From Taklimakanibacter sp050251035 (GTDB taxonomy: Bacteria; Pseudomonadota; Alphaproteobacteria; Rhizobiales; Aestuariivirgaceae): a stretch of 64,000 nucleotides of DNA. The translations under genes were made by a program, and so were the position numbers. Shown here piece after piece: positions 1 through 8,229 of the stretch (its first letter is position 1; each line of letters starts with the position of its first letter). The stretch covers positions 1 through 64,000 of the forward strand of contig JBFWNN010000005.1 of assembly GCA_050251035.1 (NCBI GenBank), given 5' to 3'. Below the pieces are notes generated by a model. The model was not told the origin of the DNA. It did not search any database and saw nothing but the letters and a program-made list of their open reading frames with translations.

Positions 1-1017
1 GACGCGCTCGAGCCAGGTCATCCCCGCCTCTTCATTGAAATGCTCGACCGAGCCGCCGGGATGGGTGATCTCATAAGGGCTCATGGCGGCATCGCCGACG
101 AAGATCACCTTGTAGTCCGACGGATAGGTGTGCAGCACCTTCCAGGTTTCCACGGGCTCGTCATGGCGGCGGCGGTTGCTCTTCCACACATTCTCGTAGA
201 GGCAGTTGTGGAAATAGAAATACTCCATGTGCTTGAACTCGGCGCGGGCCGCCGAAAACAGTTCCTCGCAAGCCCTGACGAAGGGCTCCATCGAGCCGCC
301 GACGTCGAAGAACAAAAGCACCTTCACCGTGTTCCGGCGCTCCGGAACCAGCCGCAGGTCGAGATAGCCCTTGTTGGCGGTCGACTTGATCGTGCCGTCG
401 AGATCGAGCTCCTCGGGCGCGCCTTCGCGGGCGAATTTGCGCAAGCGCCTGAGCGCCAGCTTGATGTTGCGGGTGCCGAGCTCGACATCATCGTCGAGAT
501 CCTTGTAGTCGCGCCGATCCCAAACTTTGATGGCGCGGTTGTTGCGGTTCCGATCCTGGCCGATGCGAATACCCTCGGGATTGTAGCCATAAGCGCCGTA
601 AGGCGACGTGCCGGCGGTGCCGATCCATTTGCTGCCGCCCTGATGGCGTCCCTTCTGCTCGGCGAGACGTTTCTTCAGCTCTTCCATGATCTTTTCCCAG
701 CCGCCCAGTGACTGGATGAGGCGCTTCTCCTCCTCGGTGAGGAATTTCTCGGTGAGCTTGCGCAGCCATTCCTCGGGAATCTCGGCGAGAAGAGTCTCGG
801 CGTTGCCCTCGAGGCCCCTGAAGACATGGCCGAAGACGCGATCGAACTTGTCGAGATTGCGCTCGTCCTTCACCAGCGCGGCGCGCGCGAGATAGTAGAA
901 ATCCTCCACCTGGAAGCGGGCGAGGCCCGCATCCATCGCTTCCATCAAGGTCAGATATTCCTTGAGCGTCACCGGAATGCCGGACGCCTTGAGCTCATGG
1001 AAGAAGGTCAGGAACAT
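1..1017 (-). CDS. VWA-domain protein, CoxE-like, 3' end outside window
   Basis: Read on the minus strand from the ATG at 1015-1017 this frame stays open to the window edge (339 codons, no stop seen). The N-terminal part (MFLTFFHELKASGIPVTL) and a central basic stretch match the CoxE/VWA proteins that partner MoxR ATPases. A von Willebrand factor A fold begins around residue 225 with the strand VKVLLFFDVGGSMEPF; DVGGS stands in for the usual metal-binding DxSxS motif, so the first Ser is Gly. By family knowledge such proteins act with a MoxR AAA+ ATPase as a metal-insertion or remodelling chaperone pair. The MoxR gene in this window is 12.7 kb away, not adjacent. The C-terminus is missing only because the window starts here. 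Confidence 0.88.
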   Translation of the reverse strand, partial: MFLTFFHELKASGIPVTLKEYLTLMEAMDAGLARFQVEDFYYLARAALVKDERNLDKFDRVFGHVFRGLEGNAETLLAEIPEEWLRKLTEKFLTEEEKRLIQSLGGWEKIMEELKKRLAEQKGRHQGGSKWIGTAGTSPYGAYGYNPEGIRIGQDRNRNNRAIKVWDRRDYKDLDDDVELGTRNIKLALRRLRKFAREGAPEELDLDGTIKSTANKGYLDLRLVPERRNTVKVLLFFDVGGSMEPFVRACEELFSAARAEFKHMEYFYFHNCLYENVWKSNRRRHDEPVETWKVLHTYPSDYKVIFVGDAAMSPYEITHPGGSVEHFNEEAGMTWLERV

Positions 1018-1050
1018 GGGGTTCTCATCACGCGGATATCAGGGGCGGAC

Positions 1051-1085
1051 GACTTTGGGGACGTGCCATACGTAGTGGCAAAGTC
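1051..1085. repeat. inverted repeats between divergent genes
   Basis: In the 183-bp divergent spacer between the VWA gene and the repeat-protein gene, GACTTTG (1051-1057) is mirrored by CAAAGTC (1079-1085), and TGCCA (1064-1068) by TGGCA (1076-1080). The two pairs are not concentric, so they may be alternative structures or an operator. Function is unknown. Confidence 0.3.
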
Positions 1086-1200
1086 ATTGGTTCTACAAGA
1101 AGCGATGCGATCTTAGGGACAAGTTTAGACGTTCGCTACACCGATTGTTCAGCATTCGCGTCGGAAAAAGTTCTCAGAGCGCTCATTGAAAGGACAGGGC

Positions 1201-3180
1201 ATGAAAAAACTGAAGTCTCCCGCCGCGATCCGAAGCGAGATTTTCCGTCGACAGCCGGATTATCTCGTTGCGCCCTGCAGGACGGCGACCGGACTCATCT
1301 ATGTCCGGCGCCTGCTGGCGCTGACCTTGCCGGCTCCCATCGCGATCGCCTTCGGCTCGGAGATGGCGCGGCATGCGACGGGCCGCAGTGTCCGCGTGCA
1401 ATCGACATTCGTGAAGGGGCTGAGCGCCGAGAAGGCCCACAGGACGATCGAGAATTACATTGCCGGCATGACGTTCAGCGTGGCATCGCTCGGCATCATC
1501 GAGCGGCTGGGTTTCCTGGACGATCTCTGCAGCTTCATCGAGACGACGGGAGACGCGACGGGTCTCGAGTCCATCTTGTCCACGACGATCGAGTCGACTT
1601 GGGCCTGGTGCGACGACGGCCTTGCCGACCATGCGGCGCGCGTTTGGACGAAATATGTGCCGCAGGGCGCGTTGGCGCAGCGCAACGGCTTGAGCGCCGT
1701 GAACACCAACCTCTCATCCATCGAACTCTATGCGCCGGACGACCTCAAGCAGATCGATCTGGGGCGGAGCATACGCACGGCGCCCAACGGACGTTTTGGC
1801 AAGTTCGATGGCCGTGGCGGATATCGGCCCGGCGGCTACGGGCCGGGTGGCGGATACGGGCCGGGCGGCGGTTACGGGCCGGGTGGCGGCTACGGCCCGG
1901 GCGGCGGATACGGGCCGGGTGGCGGATACGGGCCGGGTGGCGGCTACGGGCCGGGCGGCTACGGGCCGGGCGGCTACGGCCCGGGCGGCGGCTACGGCCC
2001 GGGTGGCGGCTACGGCCCGGGTGGCGGCTACGGCCCGGGCGGCGGCTACGGGCCGGGCGGCGGCTACGGCCCGGGCGGCGGCTACGGCCCGGGTGGCGGC
2101 TACGGGCCGGGCGGCGGCTACGGGCCGGGTGGCGGCTACGGGCCGGGCGGCGGCTACGGGCCGGGTGGCGGCTACGGGCCGGGTGGCGGCTACGGGCCGG
2201 GCGGCGGCTACGGGCCGGGCGGCGGCTATGGGCCGGGCGGCGGCTACGGACCGGGTGGCGGCTACGGGCCGGGCGGCGGCTATGGACCGGGCGGAGGCCA
2301 CGGGCCGGGTGGCGGCTATGGACCGGGTGTCGGCCACGGGCCGGGTGGCGGCTACGGGCCGGGCGGCGGCCACGGGCCGGGTGGCGGCTACGGTCCGGGT
2401 GGCGGCTATGGCCCGGGTGGCGGTTATGGTCCCGGCAGTGGTCCTGGTCCGGGCAATGGCTACGGTCCGGGTAGCGGCCCTGGAGTCGGAAACGGATTCG
2501 GCGCCGGCGCCTTGGGCAGTCTCGGAGGCTTCGGCGGCGCCTCCGGCCCGCAACTGGCGGGACCTTTCGGTCGCGGCAAATCTCCAGCCGATCAGCGCAC
2601 GTCGTCGCGCGACGGCTCGTCGGCCGGAGAAAAAGGACTCATCGGCGGATTGATGGTCGGGGCGAGCTATTTGGTTATCGGGGCCGGCGGTGTGACCTTT
2701 GGCGTTCCCCTGGGGGTAATGGGCGCCTTGGTCGTCGGCTCGGCAGTCGCCGACAAGATCAATGAAGGCGGGAGCGATGTGAAAGGCGAAAAGCCGGTCG
2801 AGCCTTCGGACATCGATACCTCGACCGACTCCGGCGGCGGCATTCCGCCGGAAGAGGCCGATGCAGGTGGCGAGGATGCGGAGGGTGTGCCCGTTGTCAG
2901 CCCGTCGGGGTCAAAACCGGATCCGAACAAAAAGCCTGATCCGAACGCCAAGCCCGATCCGAATGAATATTATCCGGCACCCGATGGTGAGGGTATGCCC
3001 AACAGCCGTGCGGCCGGCTTCCCCAGTTCCGTCGACACCTATCCGGCACCCGACGGCGACGACAGCGTCGGCCCGCGTGCCGCCGGCGCGCAACTGCGCA
3101 GCATCGGCATGGCGCTCGGCCGCGGCGTGGCATCGACCGTGCGCGTCGTCGGACCGAAGAGCCTCCGCATCTCATTCTGA
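1201..3180 (+). CDS. silk-like glycine/proline/tyrosine repeat protein
   Basis: A 659-residue protein of unknown family. The ATG at 1201 is chosen over an in-frame TTG at 1186 because AAGGACAG lies about 7 nt upstream of it. Residues 1-205 form a non-repetitive, mostly helical-looking N-domain with no clear signal peptide. Residues 214-409 are 31 hexapeptide units (GPGGGY, rarely GPGGGH or GPGVGH) plus two GPGGY pentapeptides, followed by four degenerate units ending near residue 433. Then come a Gly/Ser-rich linker, one long hydrophobic glycine-zipper-like segment around residues 485-515, and an acidic Pro-rich tail with PDPN and YPAPDG repeats. The GPGGX pattern is that of flexible spider silk proteins. 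A surface, envelope or matrix role is inference only. It stands alone, divergent from the VWA gene. Confidence 0.85.
   Translation: MKKLKSPAAIRSEIFRRQPDYLVAPCRTATGLIYVRRLLALTLPAPIAIAFGSEMARHATGRSVRVQSTFVKGLSAEKAHRTIENYIAGMTFSVASLGIIERLGFLDDLCSFIETTGDATGLESILSTTIESTWAWCDDGLADHAARVWTKYVPQGALAQRNGLSAVNTNLSSIELYAPDDLKQIDLGRSIRTAPNGRFGKFDGRGGYRPGGYGPGGGYGPGGGYGPGGGYGPGGGYGPGGGYGPGGGYGPGGYGPGGYGPGGGYGPGGGYGPGGGYGPGGGYGPGGGYGPGGGYGPGGGYGPGGGYGPGGGYGPGGGYGPGGGYGPGGGYGPGGGYGPGGGYGPGGGYGPGGGYGPGGGYGPGGGHGPGGGYGPGVGHGPGGGYGPGGGHGPGGGYGPGGGYGPGGGYGPGSGPGPGNGYGPGSGPGVGNGFGAGALGSLGGFGGASGPQLAGPFGRGKSPADQRTSSRDGSSAGEKGLIGGLMVGASYLVIGAGGVTFGVPLGVMGALVVGSAVADKINEGGSDVKGEKPVEPSDIDTSTDSGGGIPPEEADAGGEDAEGVPVVSPSGSKPDPNKKPDPNAKPDPNEYYPAPDGEGMPNSRAAGFPSSVDTYPAPDGDDSVGPRAAGAQLRSIGMALGRGVASTVRVVGPKSLRISF
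1816..2499 (+). repeat. 18-bp in-frame tandem repeat array
   Basis: Coding tandem array inside the silk-like gene. The unit is GGCCCGGGTGGCGGCTAC with third-base changes (GGG/GGC, GGT/GGC, TAC/TAT), 31 copies plus two 15-bp copies from 1840 to 2427, flanked by imperfect copies. Several neighbouring units are identical in DNA as well as protein, which points to recent expansion by slippage or unequal recombination. Copy number may be misassembled from short reads. Confidence 0.95.
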
Positions 3181-3231
3181 GTTTGCGGAGCTCGACATAG
3201 GCGGAATGGCGAGCAGGCCCGGTCCGATGCT

Positions 3232-4191
3232 CTAATACCAAATGCCCATGCGCTGCCAGTGGATGCGCGGATTGCGGATCGGCGGCACGATGGAGGGGCC
3301 GGGCTCGGGCTTGGCGCTGGTGACCACGATCTGCGGCTCGGTCTGGCCGGCAAGCGCCAGCAACCGCGCGACGCGGTCGCGGGTCGCGGGATGGGTGCGC
3401 AGGAGCGAGGGACTGGGCACGCGGCCGGCCGGGAACAAGCCTTCCCAGATGTGCCCCTGCCGGCGTTCGAGCGTCTCGAGCGCCGAAGCGAGGCCCGCGG
3501 GGTCGCCGGTCAGGGCGGCGCCGTCGAGATCGGCGTCATATTCGCGGGTGCGCGACAAAGCGAGCTGCAAGAGGCCGCCGAGAGTGGGCGCGAAGATCAG
3601 CAGCAGGATGCCGAGCCAGGGAATGTCGATGCCGGCGCCGAACAGCGCCGGTATGCCGATGAGCCCGACCATGGCCATGGTGCTGGTAACCCGCGTCAGC
3701 ACGTCGGCAAGCGCCATGACCTTCAGATCGCCGGAGCGGATATGGGCCGTCTCATGGGCGAGGATGCCGGCGAGCTGGCGCATGGTCATGGCGCGCAGCA
3801 GGCCGTCGGTGACGGCGATCGCCGACTCCTGCGGCGTGCCGACCGCGAAGGCATTGAGGATCTTGCTGGGCACATAATGGAGCTGAGGGACGGTCGGCAA
3901 CTCGGCACGGCGTGCGAGCTCGCCCAGGACGCGATGGACATCCGGCAACTCGTCGGGGCGCAGCGGACGCGCCTTGTAAAGCCCGAGAACCATCTTCGGC
4001 GACACGCGGCCCATCGACCACAGGCCGAAAGCGCCGAGGCCCGCGGCCCAGACGAGGCCGGTCCAGCCCAGCACGGTCCAGGCGATGACGGCGAGAAGCA
4101 GGCCTGAGCCGGCGACCAGGATCGTCGTGTGCACGGCGTTGCGCACATCGTGACTGCGCCGGAGGGCCAGATCAAGACGGTGAGGCGGCAT
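3232..4191 (-). CDS. M48 family zinc metalloprotease, HtpX-like
   Basis: A 319-residue membrane protease. Two hydrophobic segments lie near residues 22-60, the zinc-binding HETAH motif is at 146-150, two more membrane segments follow (about 165-205), and EYDAD supplies the third metal ligand. The family degrades misfolded membrane proteins from the cytoplasmic face of the inner membrane. It starts inside the end of the ycjF gene (20-bp overlap) and is the last gene of the three-gene ycjX-ycjF-protease run, so stress-linked membrane quality control is a reasonable role. It is longer at the C-terminus (Pro-rich tail) than E. coli HtpX, so I give no symbol. Confidence 0.9.
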   Translation of the reverse strand: MPPHRLDLALRRSHDVRNAVHTTILVAGSGLLLAVIAWTVLGWTGLVWAAGLGAFGLWSMGRVSPKMVLGLYKARPLRPDELPDVHRVLGELARRAELPTVPQLHYVPSKILNAFAVGTPQESAIAVTDGLLRAMTMRQLAGILAHETAHIRSGDLKVMALADVLTRVTSTMAMVGLIGIPALFGAGIDIPWLGILLLIFAPTLGGLLQLALSRTREYDADLDGAALTGDPAGLASALETLERRQGHIWEGLFPAGRVPSPSLLRTHPATRDRVARLLALAGQTEPQIVVTSAKPEPGPSIVPPIRNPRIHWQRMGIWY

Positions 4192-5212
4192 TCCGATCGT
4201 CCTCGCGGGTGAAGTTCAACAGCTCGCGCGTGAGGCTGGCGAGCGTCTCCTTGGCCTCGGCCTCCTGCGGGATGGGACGGCAGACGTCCCGCGCCGCAAG
4301 TCCGATGCGCGCGGTCAGGATACCATTGACGGCTCCTTCGCCAAACCGTGCCGAGAGCCGGCCGATCAGGCCCTTGCCGACGACATGCTGGATCACGCTG
4401 TCGGACAGAGCGAGGCCGCCGGTGACGGCGAGATGACCGATCACCATGCGGGCGAGACGGAAGGTCGCCAGCACCGACGGCCTGCCGCCATAGAGGGTCG
4501 CGATCTCGCGCAGCATGCGCAAATTCTGCGCGGCGACGAAAAGAATGTCGAGCGCCGCCGCCGGTGTCACCGCGGTCAGCATCGTCACGCGACGGCTGCG
4601 GCGCGCGATGATACGATGCGCCTCGTCGTCGAAGCGCGAGACGAGATCGCGATCGGCAAGCCGGATCCGGTCCTTGCCGTCCATGACGTCGCTCTCATGC
4701 TCGGCCAGGGTCGTGAGGCCCCAAGCCGCGTCGGGACGATGGCGATAGATATCCTTGAGGGCGGCGAGGACACGCCTGGCGGCGGCATCGTCATCATGAT
4801 TGAGAGCGCGCGCGGCATCGGCCTGCACATGCTCGATGCGGTTGAGCCGTGCCAGTCCCCAGATCTCGCGCAGGATGATGGCGAGCGCGGCAAGCCCGGC
4901 GAGGCCGGCGAGGCCGAGGCCGATCCAGCCCAGATATTGCGAGCGCTGGAAGAGCTCCTCGATCAGGCTGGCGACCGAGAGGCCGGCCCACATCACGAAG
5001 AGGCCGAAGAGCGTCGAGACGAGAAGCGAGCCCCAGCGCAGCGTGCGCGAGGAGGGAAGCGGCGCCGGCGGCACGACGACGACATCCCGGCCGTCCGGCT
5101 CTTCCTCGAACTTGATCTTGCTTGCCGGGATGGCGCGCGGCTGGCGGCGCACCTTGTCGGGCTTGGGTGCGGGGTCGATGTGGAAAGCCTGCGGCCTGCG
5201 GTGATCGTTCAT
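4172..5212 (-). CDS. ycjF: YcjF family inner membrane protein (DUF697)
   Basis: A 346-residue protein with a basic cytoplasmic N-terminus, two strong transmembrane segments at about residues 60-85 and 95-115, and a C-terminal DUF697-type helical domain (VTMLTAVTPAAALDILFV, then LRMLREIATLYGGRP). This is the arrangement of the TIGR01620/YcjF family. Its ATG overlaps the TGA of ycjX (ATGA at 5209-5212), indicating coupled translation. In enterobacteria ycjX-ycjF is a stress-induced operon of unknown mechanism; the added downstream protease suggests an envelope-stress function here. Confidence 0.9.
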   Translation of the reverse strand: MNDHRRPQAFHIDPAPKPDKVRRQPRAIPASKIKFEEEPDGRDVVVVPPAPLPSSRTLRWGSLLVSTLFGLFVMWAGLSVASLIEELFQRSQYLGWIGLGLAGLAGLAALAIILREIWGLARLNRIEHVQADAARALNHDDDAAARRVLAALKDIYRHRPDAAWGLTTLAEHESDVMDGKDRIRLADRDLVSRFDDEAHRIIARRSRRVTMLTAVTPAAALDILFVAAQNLRMLREIATLYGGRPSVLATFRLARMVIGHLAVTGGLALSDSVIQHVVGKGLIGRLSARFGEGAVNGILTARIGLAARDVCRPIPQEAEAKETLASLTRELLNFTREDDRNAASPS

Positions 5213-6642
5213 GTAAAGCGATCTCCCAACAGAAATTCGAGCGCGCGATCGAGTCTTATATGCGGGAAGCTGCGTCCCGCTGTCAAAGGCGGACGGAATT
5301 TCACGAACCGCAGCGCGCCTTCGAGGCCGCCGCGCAGGGCCTCCGCGGGCTCGGCCGGAAGATCGCCAGGAAAGATCGCCGCCTCGGTCTCGCCATCGAA
5401 GGTCTCGCCACCGATCGTCTCGCCCTTCTGCGGGATGCCGGCGATGCAGGCGAGATCCTCACCCTTCTGGCGGATCGTCGCCTCGCGCGTGGCGCGGATG
5501 GCGGCAAGCGCTGCGATGTCGATCTCGGCCCCCGAGAATTCGGCGCGCGCGGCGGCATCCTTCACGATGAGCCCGAGGATGGCTTCCAGCCGGTCGTGGC
5601 TCGAATGGTGGATGAGGTCGGCCTTGGCGGCGGCGAACAGGATACGGTCGATGCGGCGGCCGAGGAGCGCCGAGGTCCAGGAGTTGGCGCCTTGGCGGAA
5701 GGACGCGAGCACGTCGACAAGAGCTTTCTGCAGATCGCGCAGGGCATCCGGTCCGGCATTGAGGACGGTCAGGGCGTCGACCAGGACGATCTGACGGTCG
5801 AGGCGGGAGAAATGGCCGAAGAAGAAGGGCTTCACGACCTTCGCGACGTAGGACTCATAGCGCCGCACCATCAGCGCGCCGAGGGAGCCGCGGGGAAAAT
5901 CGACATCCGCCGCGACATCGAGCGGCGCGAAAGTGAGTAGCGGAGAGCCGGCGAGATCGCCGGGCATGAGGAAACGGCCCGGCGGCAGGGCGGAGAGCGA
6001 GACGTCGCCGCCGCGGCAGCGCGCGAGATAGGAGGTGAAGAGCTCCGCCGCCTTGACCGCGTGCCGTTCGTCCGCCGGCGCTTGCGGATCGAGCGTCGAC
6101 AGCAGGCCATGCCAGTCGCGCGCCAGCGTCTCGCGCGGCTTGCGCCGGCTTGCAGCCACGGTGTCGGCCGACCATTGCTGGTAGGACAGATCGAGAAGCG
6201 GCAGATCGAGCAGCCATTCACCTGGGTAATCGACGATGTCGACATGCAGCCGATCGCGGCCGAGGCTTCTCGCGATGAGGCCCTGCGGCGTGTAGTCGAG
6301 CGTCAGGCGAAGCTGGCTGATACGGCGCGTGCTCTCCGGCCAGTGGCGCTCCTTGGCGGTCAAGGCGGCGACATGATCCTCATAAGCGAAACGCGGCAGG
6401 TCGTCGTCGGGCTGTGGCTCGAGATAGGCGCGCGTGATTCGGCCTTGCGCCTGCGCGTCGAACAACGGCATGCGCGTCTGGTTGAGGAGGGCATGGACGA
6501 GAGCGGTGATGAAGACGGTCTTGCCGGCGCGAGCGAGACCGGTGACGCCCAGGCGCAAGGTCGGCGTCGACAGGCCCGACGCGAAATCCTTGAGACCGCC
6601 CGCCGCGATGCGGGCGCCGTCAATGAGAGAAGTCCGTTTCAA
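5209..6642 (-). CDS. ycjX: YcjX family GTPase-like protein (DUF463)
   Basis: A 477-residue P-loop protein. Walker A is GLARAGKT at residues 35-42, followed by family blocks such as VDIVDYPGEWLLDLPLL (a G3-like DYPG) and FFFGHFSRLDRQIVLVDAL. Family members are predicted GTPases linked to envelope stress. The likely start is TTG at 6642; no in-frame ATG or GTG fits the conserved N-terminus better. First gene of the operon with ycjF and the M48 protease. Its promoter must lie in the 65-bp spacer to the phosphatase gene or further upstream. Confidence 0.9.
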   Translation of the reverse strand: MKRTSLIDGARIAAGGLKDFASGLSTPTLRLGVTGLARAGKTVFITALVHALLNQTRMPLFDAQAQGRITRAYLEPQPDDDLPRFAYEDHVAALTAKERHWPESTRRISQLRLTLDYTPQGLIARSLGRDRLHVDIVDYPGEWLLDLPLLDLSYQQWSADTVAASRRKPRETLARDWHGLLSTLDPQAPADERHAVKAAELFTSYLARCRGGDVSLSALPPGRFLMPGDLAGSPLLTFAPLDVAADVDFPRGSLGALMVRRYESYVAKVVKPFFFGHFSRLDRQIVLVDALTVLNAGPDALRDLQKALVDVLASFRQGANSWTSALLGRRIDRILFAAAKADLIHHSSHDRLEAILGLIVKDAAARAEFSGAEIDIAALAAIRATREATIRQKGEDLACIAGIPQKGETIGGETFDGETEAAIFPGDLPAEPAEALRGGLEGALRFVKFRPPLTAGRSFPHIRLDRALEFLLGDRFT

Positions 6643-6707
6643 TTCGCCAATGCGCCATAGACCAGAACCGGCCCATAGTTGGGGCGGCCGGCGCCCATAC
6701 GCAAGGG

Positions 6708-7241
6708 TTAACTTGCCGGCTCCTTAGCGAGGTCGCGGGGGCGGATGAAGACCGCAAGCGTGCCCTTGCCGTCCTCGATCGCGCTCCACTCGCCGGTATC
6801 GAAGGAGATCACCGCCAGAGCACCGGTCGGATATTTCTCGGCGAGGCGCTTGCGCAGCTTCGCATCGCCCTTGCCGATGAGGCGCTGGGCCAGGCGTTCG
6901 ATCGACGGATTATGGCCGACCACCATGACCGACTTCGCGCTGTCGGCCTTGCCGCGCACCGTGTCGAGGATGCGCCCGCCATTGCCGAAATCGTAGAGCG
7001 CCTCTTCCATCAGGAGCCGCGGCGCTGTCCCGAGCTCGGCCGAGGCGAGCTTCCAGGACTCGCGCGCGCGGCGCGCCGGCGAGCAGAGCACGAGATCCGG
7101 CACCAGCTTCTGCGAACGCATGAAGCGGCCGATGAGAGGGGCCGCCTTCTGCCCGCGCGGATTGAGCGGACGGTCATGATCGTCGAGGCCGGGATCGGTC
7201 CAGCTCGACTTGGCGTGCCTGAACAACATGAGGCGAAGCAT
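6708..7241 (-). CDS. SixA-like histidine phosphatase
   Basis: A 177-residue histidine phosphatase of the branch 2/SixA type: LFRHAKSSW carries the catalytic RH pair at the N-terminus and VVGHNPSIERL the second catalytic His. The frame is open further upstream, but that part would run into the metA coding end, so the ATG at 7241 (MLRLMLFRHAK) is preferred. SixA removes phosphate from phospho-His in phosphorelays, but alphaproteobacterial homologues have no settled substrate. It is 68 bp downstream of metA on the same strand and might be cotranscribed. Confidence 0.88.
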   Translation of the reverse strand: MLRLMLFRHAKSSWTDPGLDDHDRPLNPRGQKAAPLIGRFMRSQKLVPDLVLCSPARRARESWKLASAELGTAPRLLMEEALYDFGNGGRILDTVRGKADSAKSVMVVGHNPSIERLAQRLIGKGDAKLRKRLAEKYPTGALAVISFDTGEWSAIEDGKGTLAVFIRPRDLAKEPAS

Positions 7242-7309
7242 GGCGGCACGAACTATAGCCCGTTTATGACAGGGGAGCGACAGGCGCTGCGCATGGCGGC
7301 GGGCGGCGG

Positions 7310-8227
7310 CTACTTTCCGATGTCGGCGAGGGCAAAGGGCGTCGTCTGATAGACCTCGTTGATCCAGTTCCCGAACAGAAGATGGGCGTGGCTGCGCCAG
7401 CGGTTTTCCGGCGAGCGGTGCGGATCGTTGTCCGGGTAATAGTTCTTCGGCAGCTCGATGGGCTTGCTGGCTTTCACGTCGCGCCAATACTCCTCGCCGA
7501 GCGATGCCGTGTCGTATTCGACGTGGTTGAACATGTAGAGCGAGCGATGGGCCTTGTCCTCGATCAGGCAGAGGCCGGCCTCGTCCGATTCCATCAATAT
7601 GTCGAGCCCATGGTCCGTGGGGATGTCGGCGCTGCGCACCTCCGTCCAGCGCGAGACCGGAATCGAGAAATCATCGGAGAAGCCACGCAGATAGGGCGAG
7701 GCCGGCTTGAGGTTCTTGTGGCGATAGACGCCGAAGAGCTTCTTGGGCAGCGCGTGCTTGGGGACGCCGTGGAAGTGATTGAGGCCGGCCTGCGCGCCCC
7801 AGCAGATGTGGAAGCTCGAATGGACGTTGGTCTGCGTCCAGTCGAAGATGCGCTTGAGCTCGTCCCAATAGGTGACGTCGGAGAATTCGAGCAGCTCGAT
7901 CGGGGCGCCCGTTATGATGAAGCCGTCGAATTTCTGCGCCGCGACGTCCTCCCAGTCGCGATAGAAGGCGATGATGTGATCATTGGGCGTGTTCTTCGGC
8001 ACATGATGGGTCATCTTGACGAGCGTCAGCTCGACCTGGAGCGGGGTGGCTCCGAGGAGGCGCGCGAACTGCGTCTCGGTCCTGATCTTGGTCGGCATGA
8101 GATTGAGCAGGCCGATATGCAGGGGGCGGATGTCCTGGCGGGCGGCGCTCGCCTCGCTCATCACCATGACGCCTTCCTGTTCGAGCGTCGCCGTGGCCGG
8201 CAGGTCGTTGGGAATCTTGATAGGCAT
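7310..8227 (-). CDS. metA: homoserine O-acetyltransferase (MetA family)
   Basis: A 305-residue enzyme of the MetA family that acylates L-homoserine in methionine synthesis. With the ATG at 8227 the numbering matches E. coli MetA exactly: nucleophile Cys142 in HICWGAQ, catalytic His235 and Glu237 in NHVEYD. Residue 111 is Glu (GAPIELLEF), which published work on this family ties to acetyl-CoA rather than succinyl-CoA use (Gly in E. coli), so acetyltransferase is the likelier activity despite the name. It begins 2 nt after the stop of the upstream P-loop gene, so the two are one operon. I looked for a SAM-II riboswitch upstream and did not find its conserved sequence. Confidence 0.95.
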   Translation of the reverse strand: MPIKIPNDLPATATLEQEGVMVMSEASAARQDIRPLHIGLLNLMPTKIRTETQFARLLGATPLQVELTLVKMTHHVPKNTPNDHIIAFYRDWEDVAAQKFDGFIITGAPIELLEFSDVTYWDELKRIFDWTQTNVHSSFHICWGAQAGLNHFHGVPKHALPKKLFGVYRHKNLKPASPYLRGFSDDFSIPVSRWTEVRSADIPTDHGLDILMESDEAGLCLIEDKAHRSLYMFNHVEYDTASLGEEYWRDVKASKPIELPKNYYPDNDPHRSPENRWRSHAHLLFGNWINEVYQTTPFALADIGK

Positions 8228-8229
8228 GA

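Noticed and set aside
1816..2499. CRISPR-like array
   Set aside because: Units are contiguous, in-frame and without unique spacers.
1714..2653. Long Arg/Ala-rich frames on both strands of the repeat array
   Set aside because: Any 18-bp repeat without stops stays open in all frames; only the GPGGGY frame has a ribosome site and non-repeat domains.
4385..5794. 469-codon plus-strand frame over ycjF and ycjX
   Set aside because: Antisense shadow; both minus-strand genes have clear family motifs and coupled starts.
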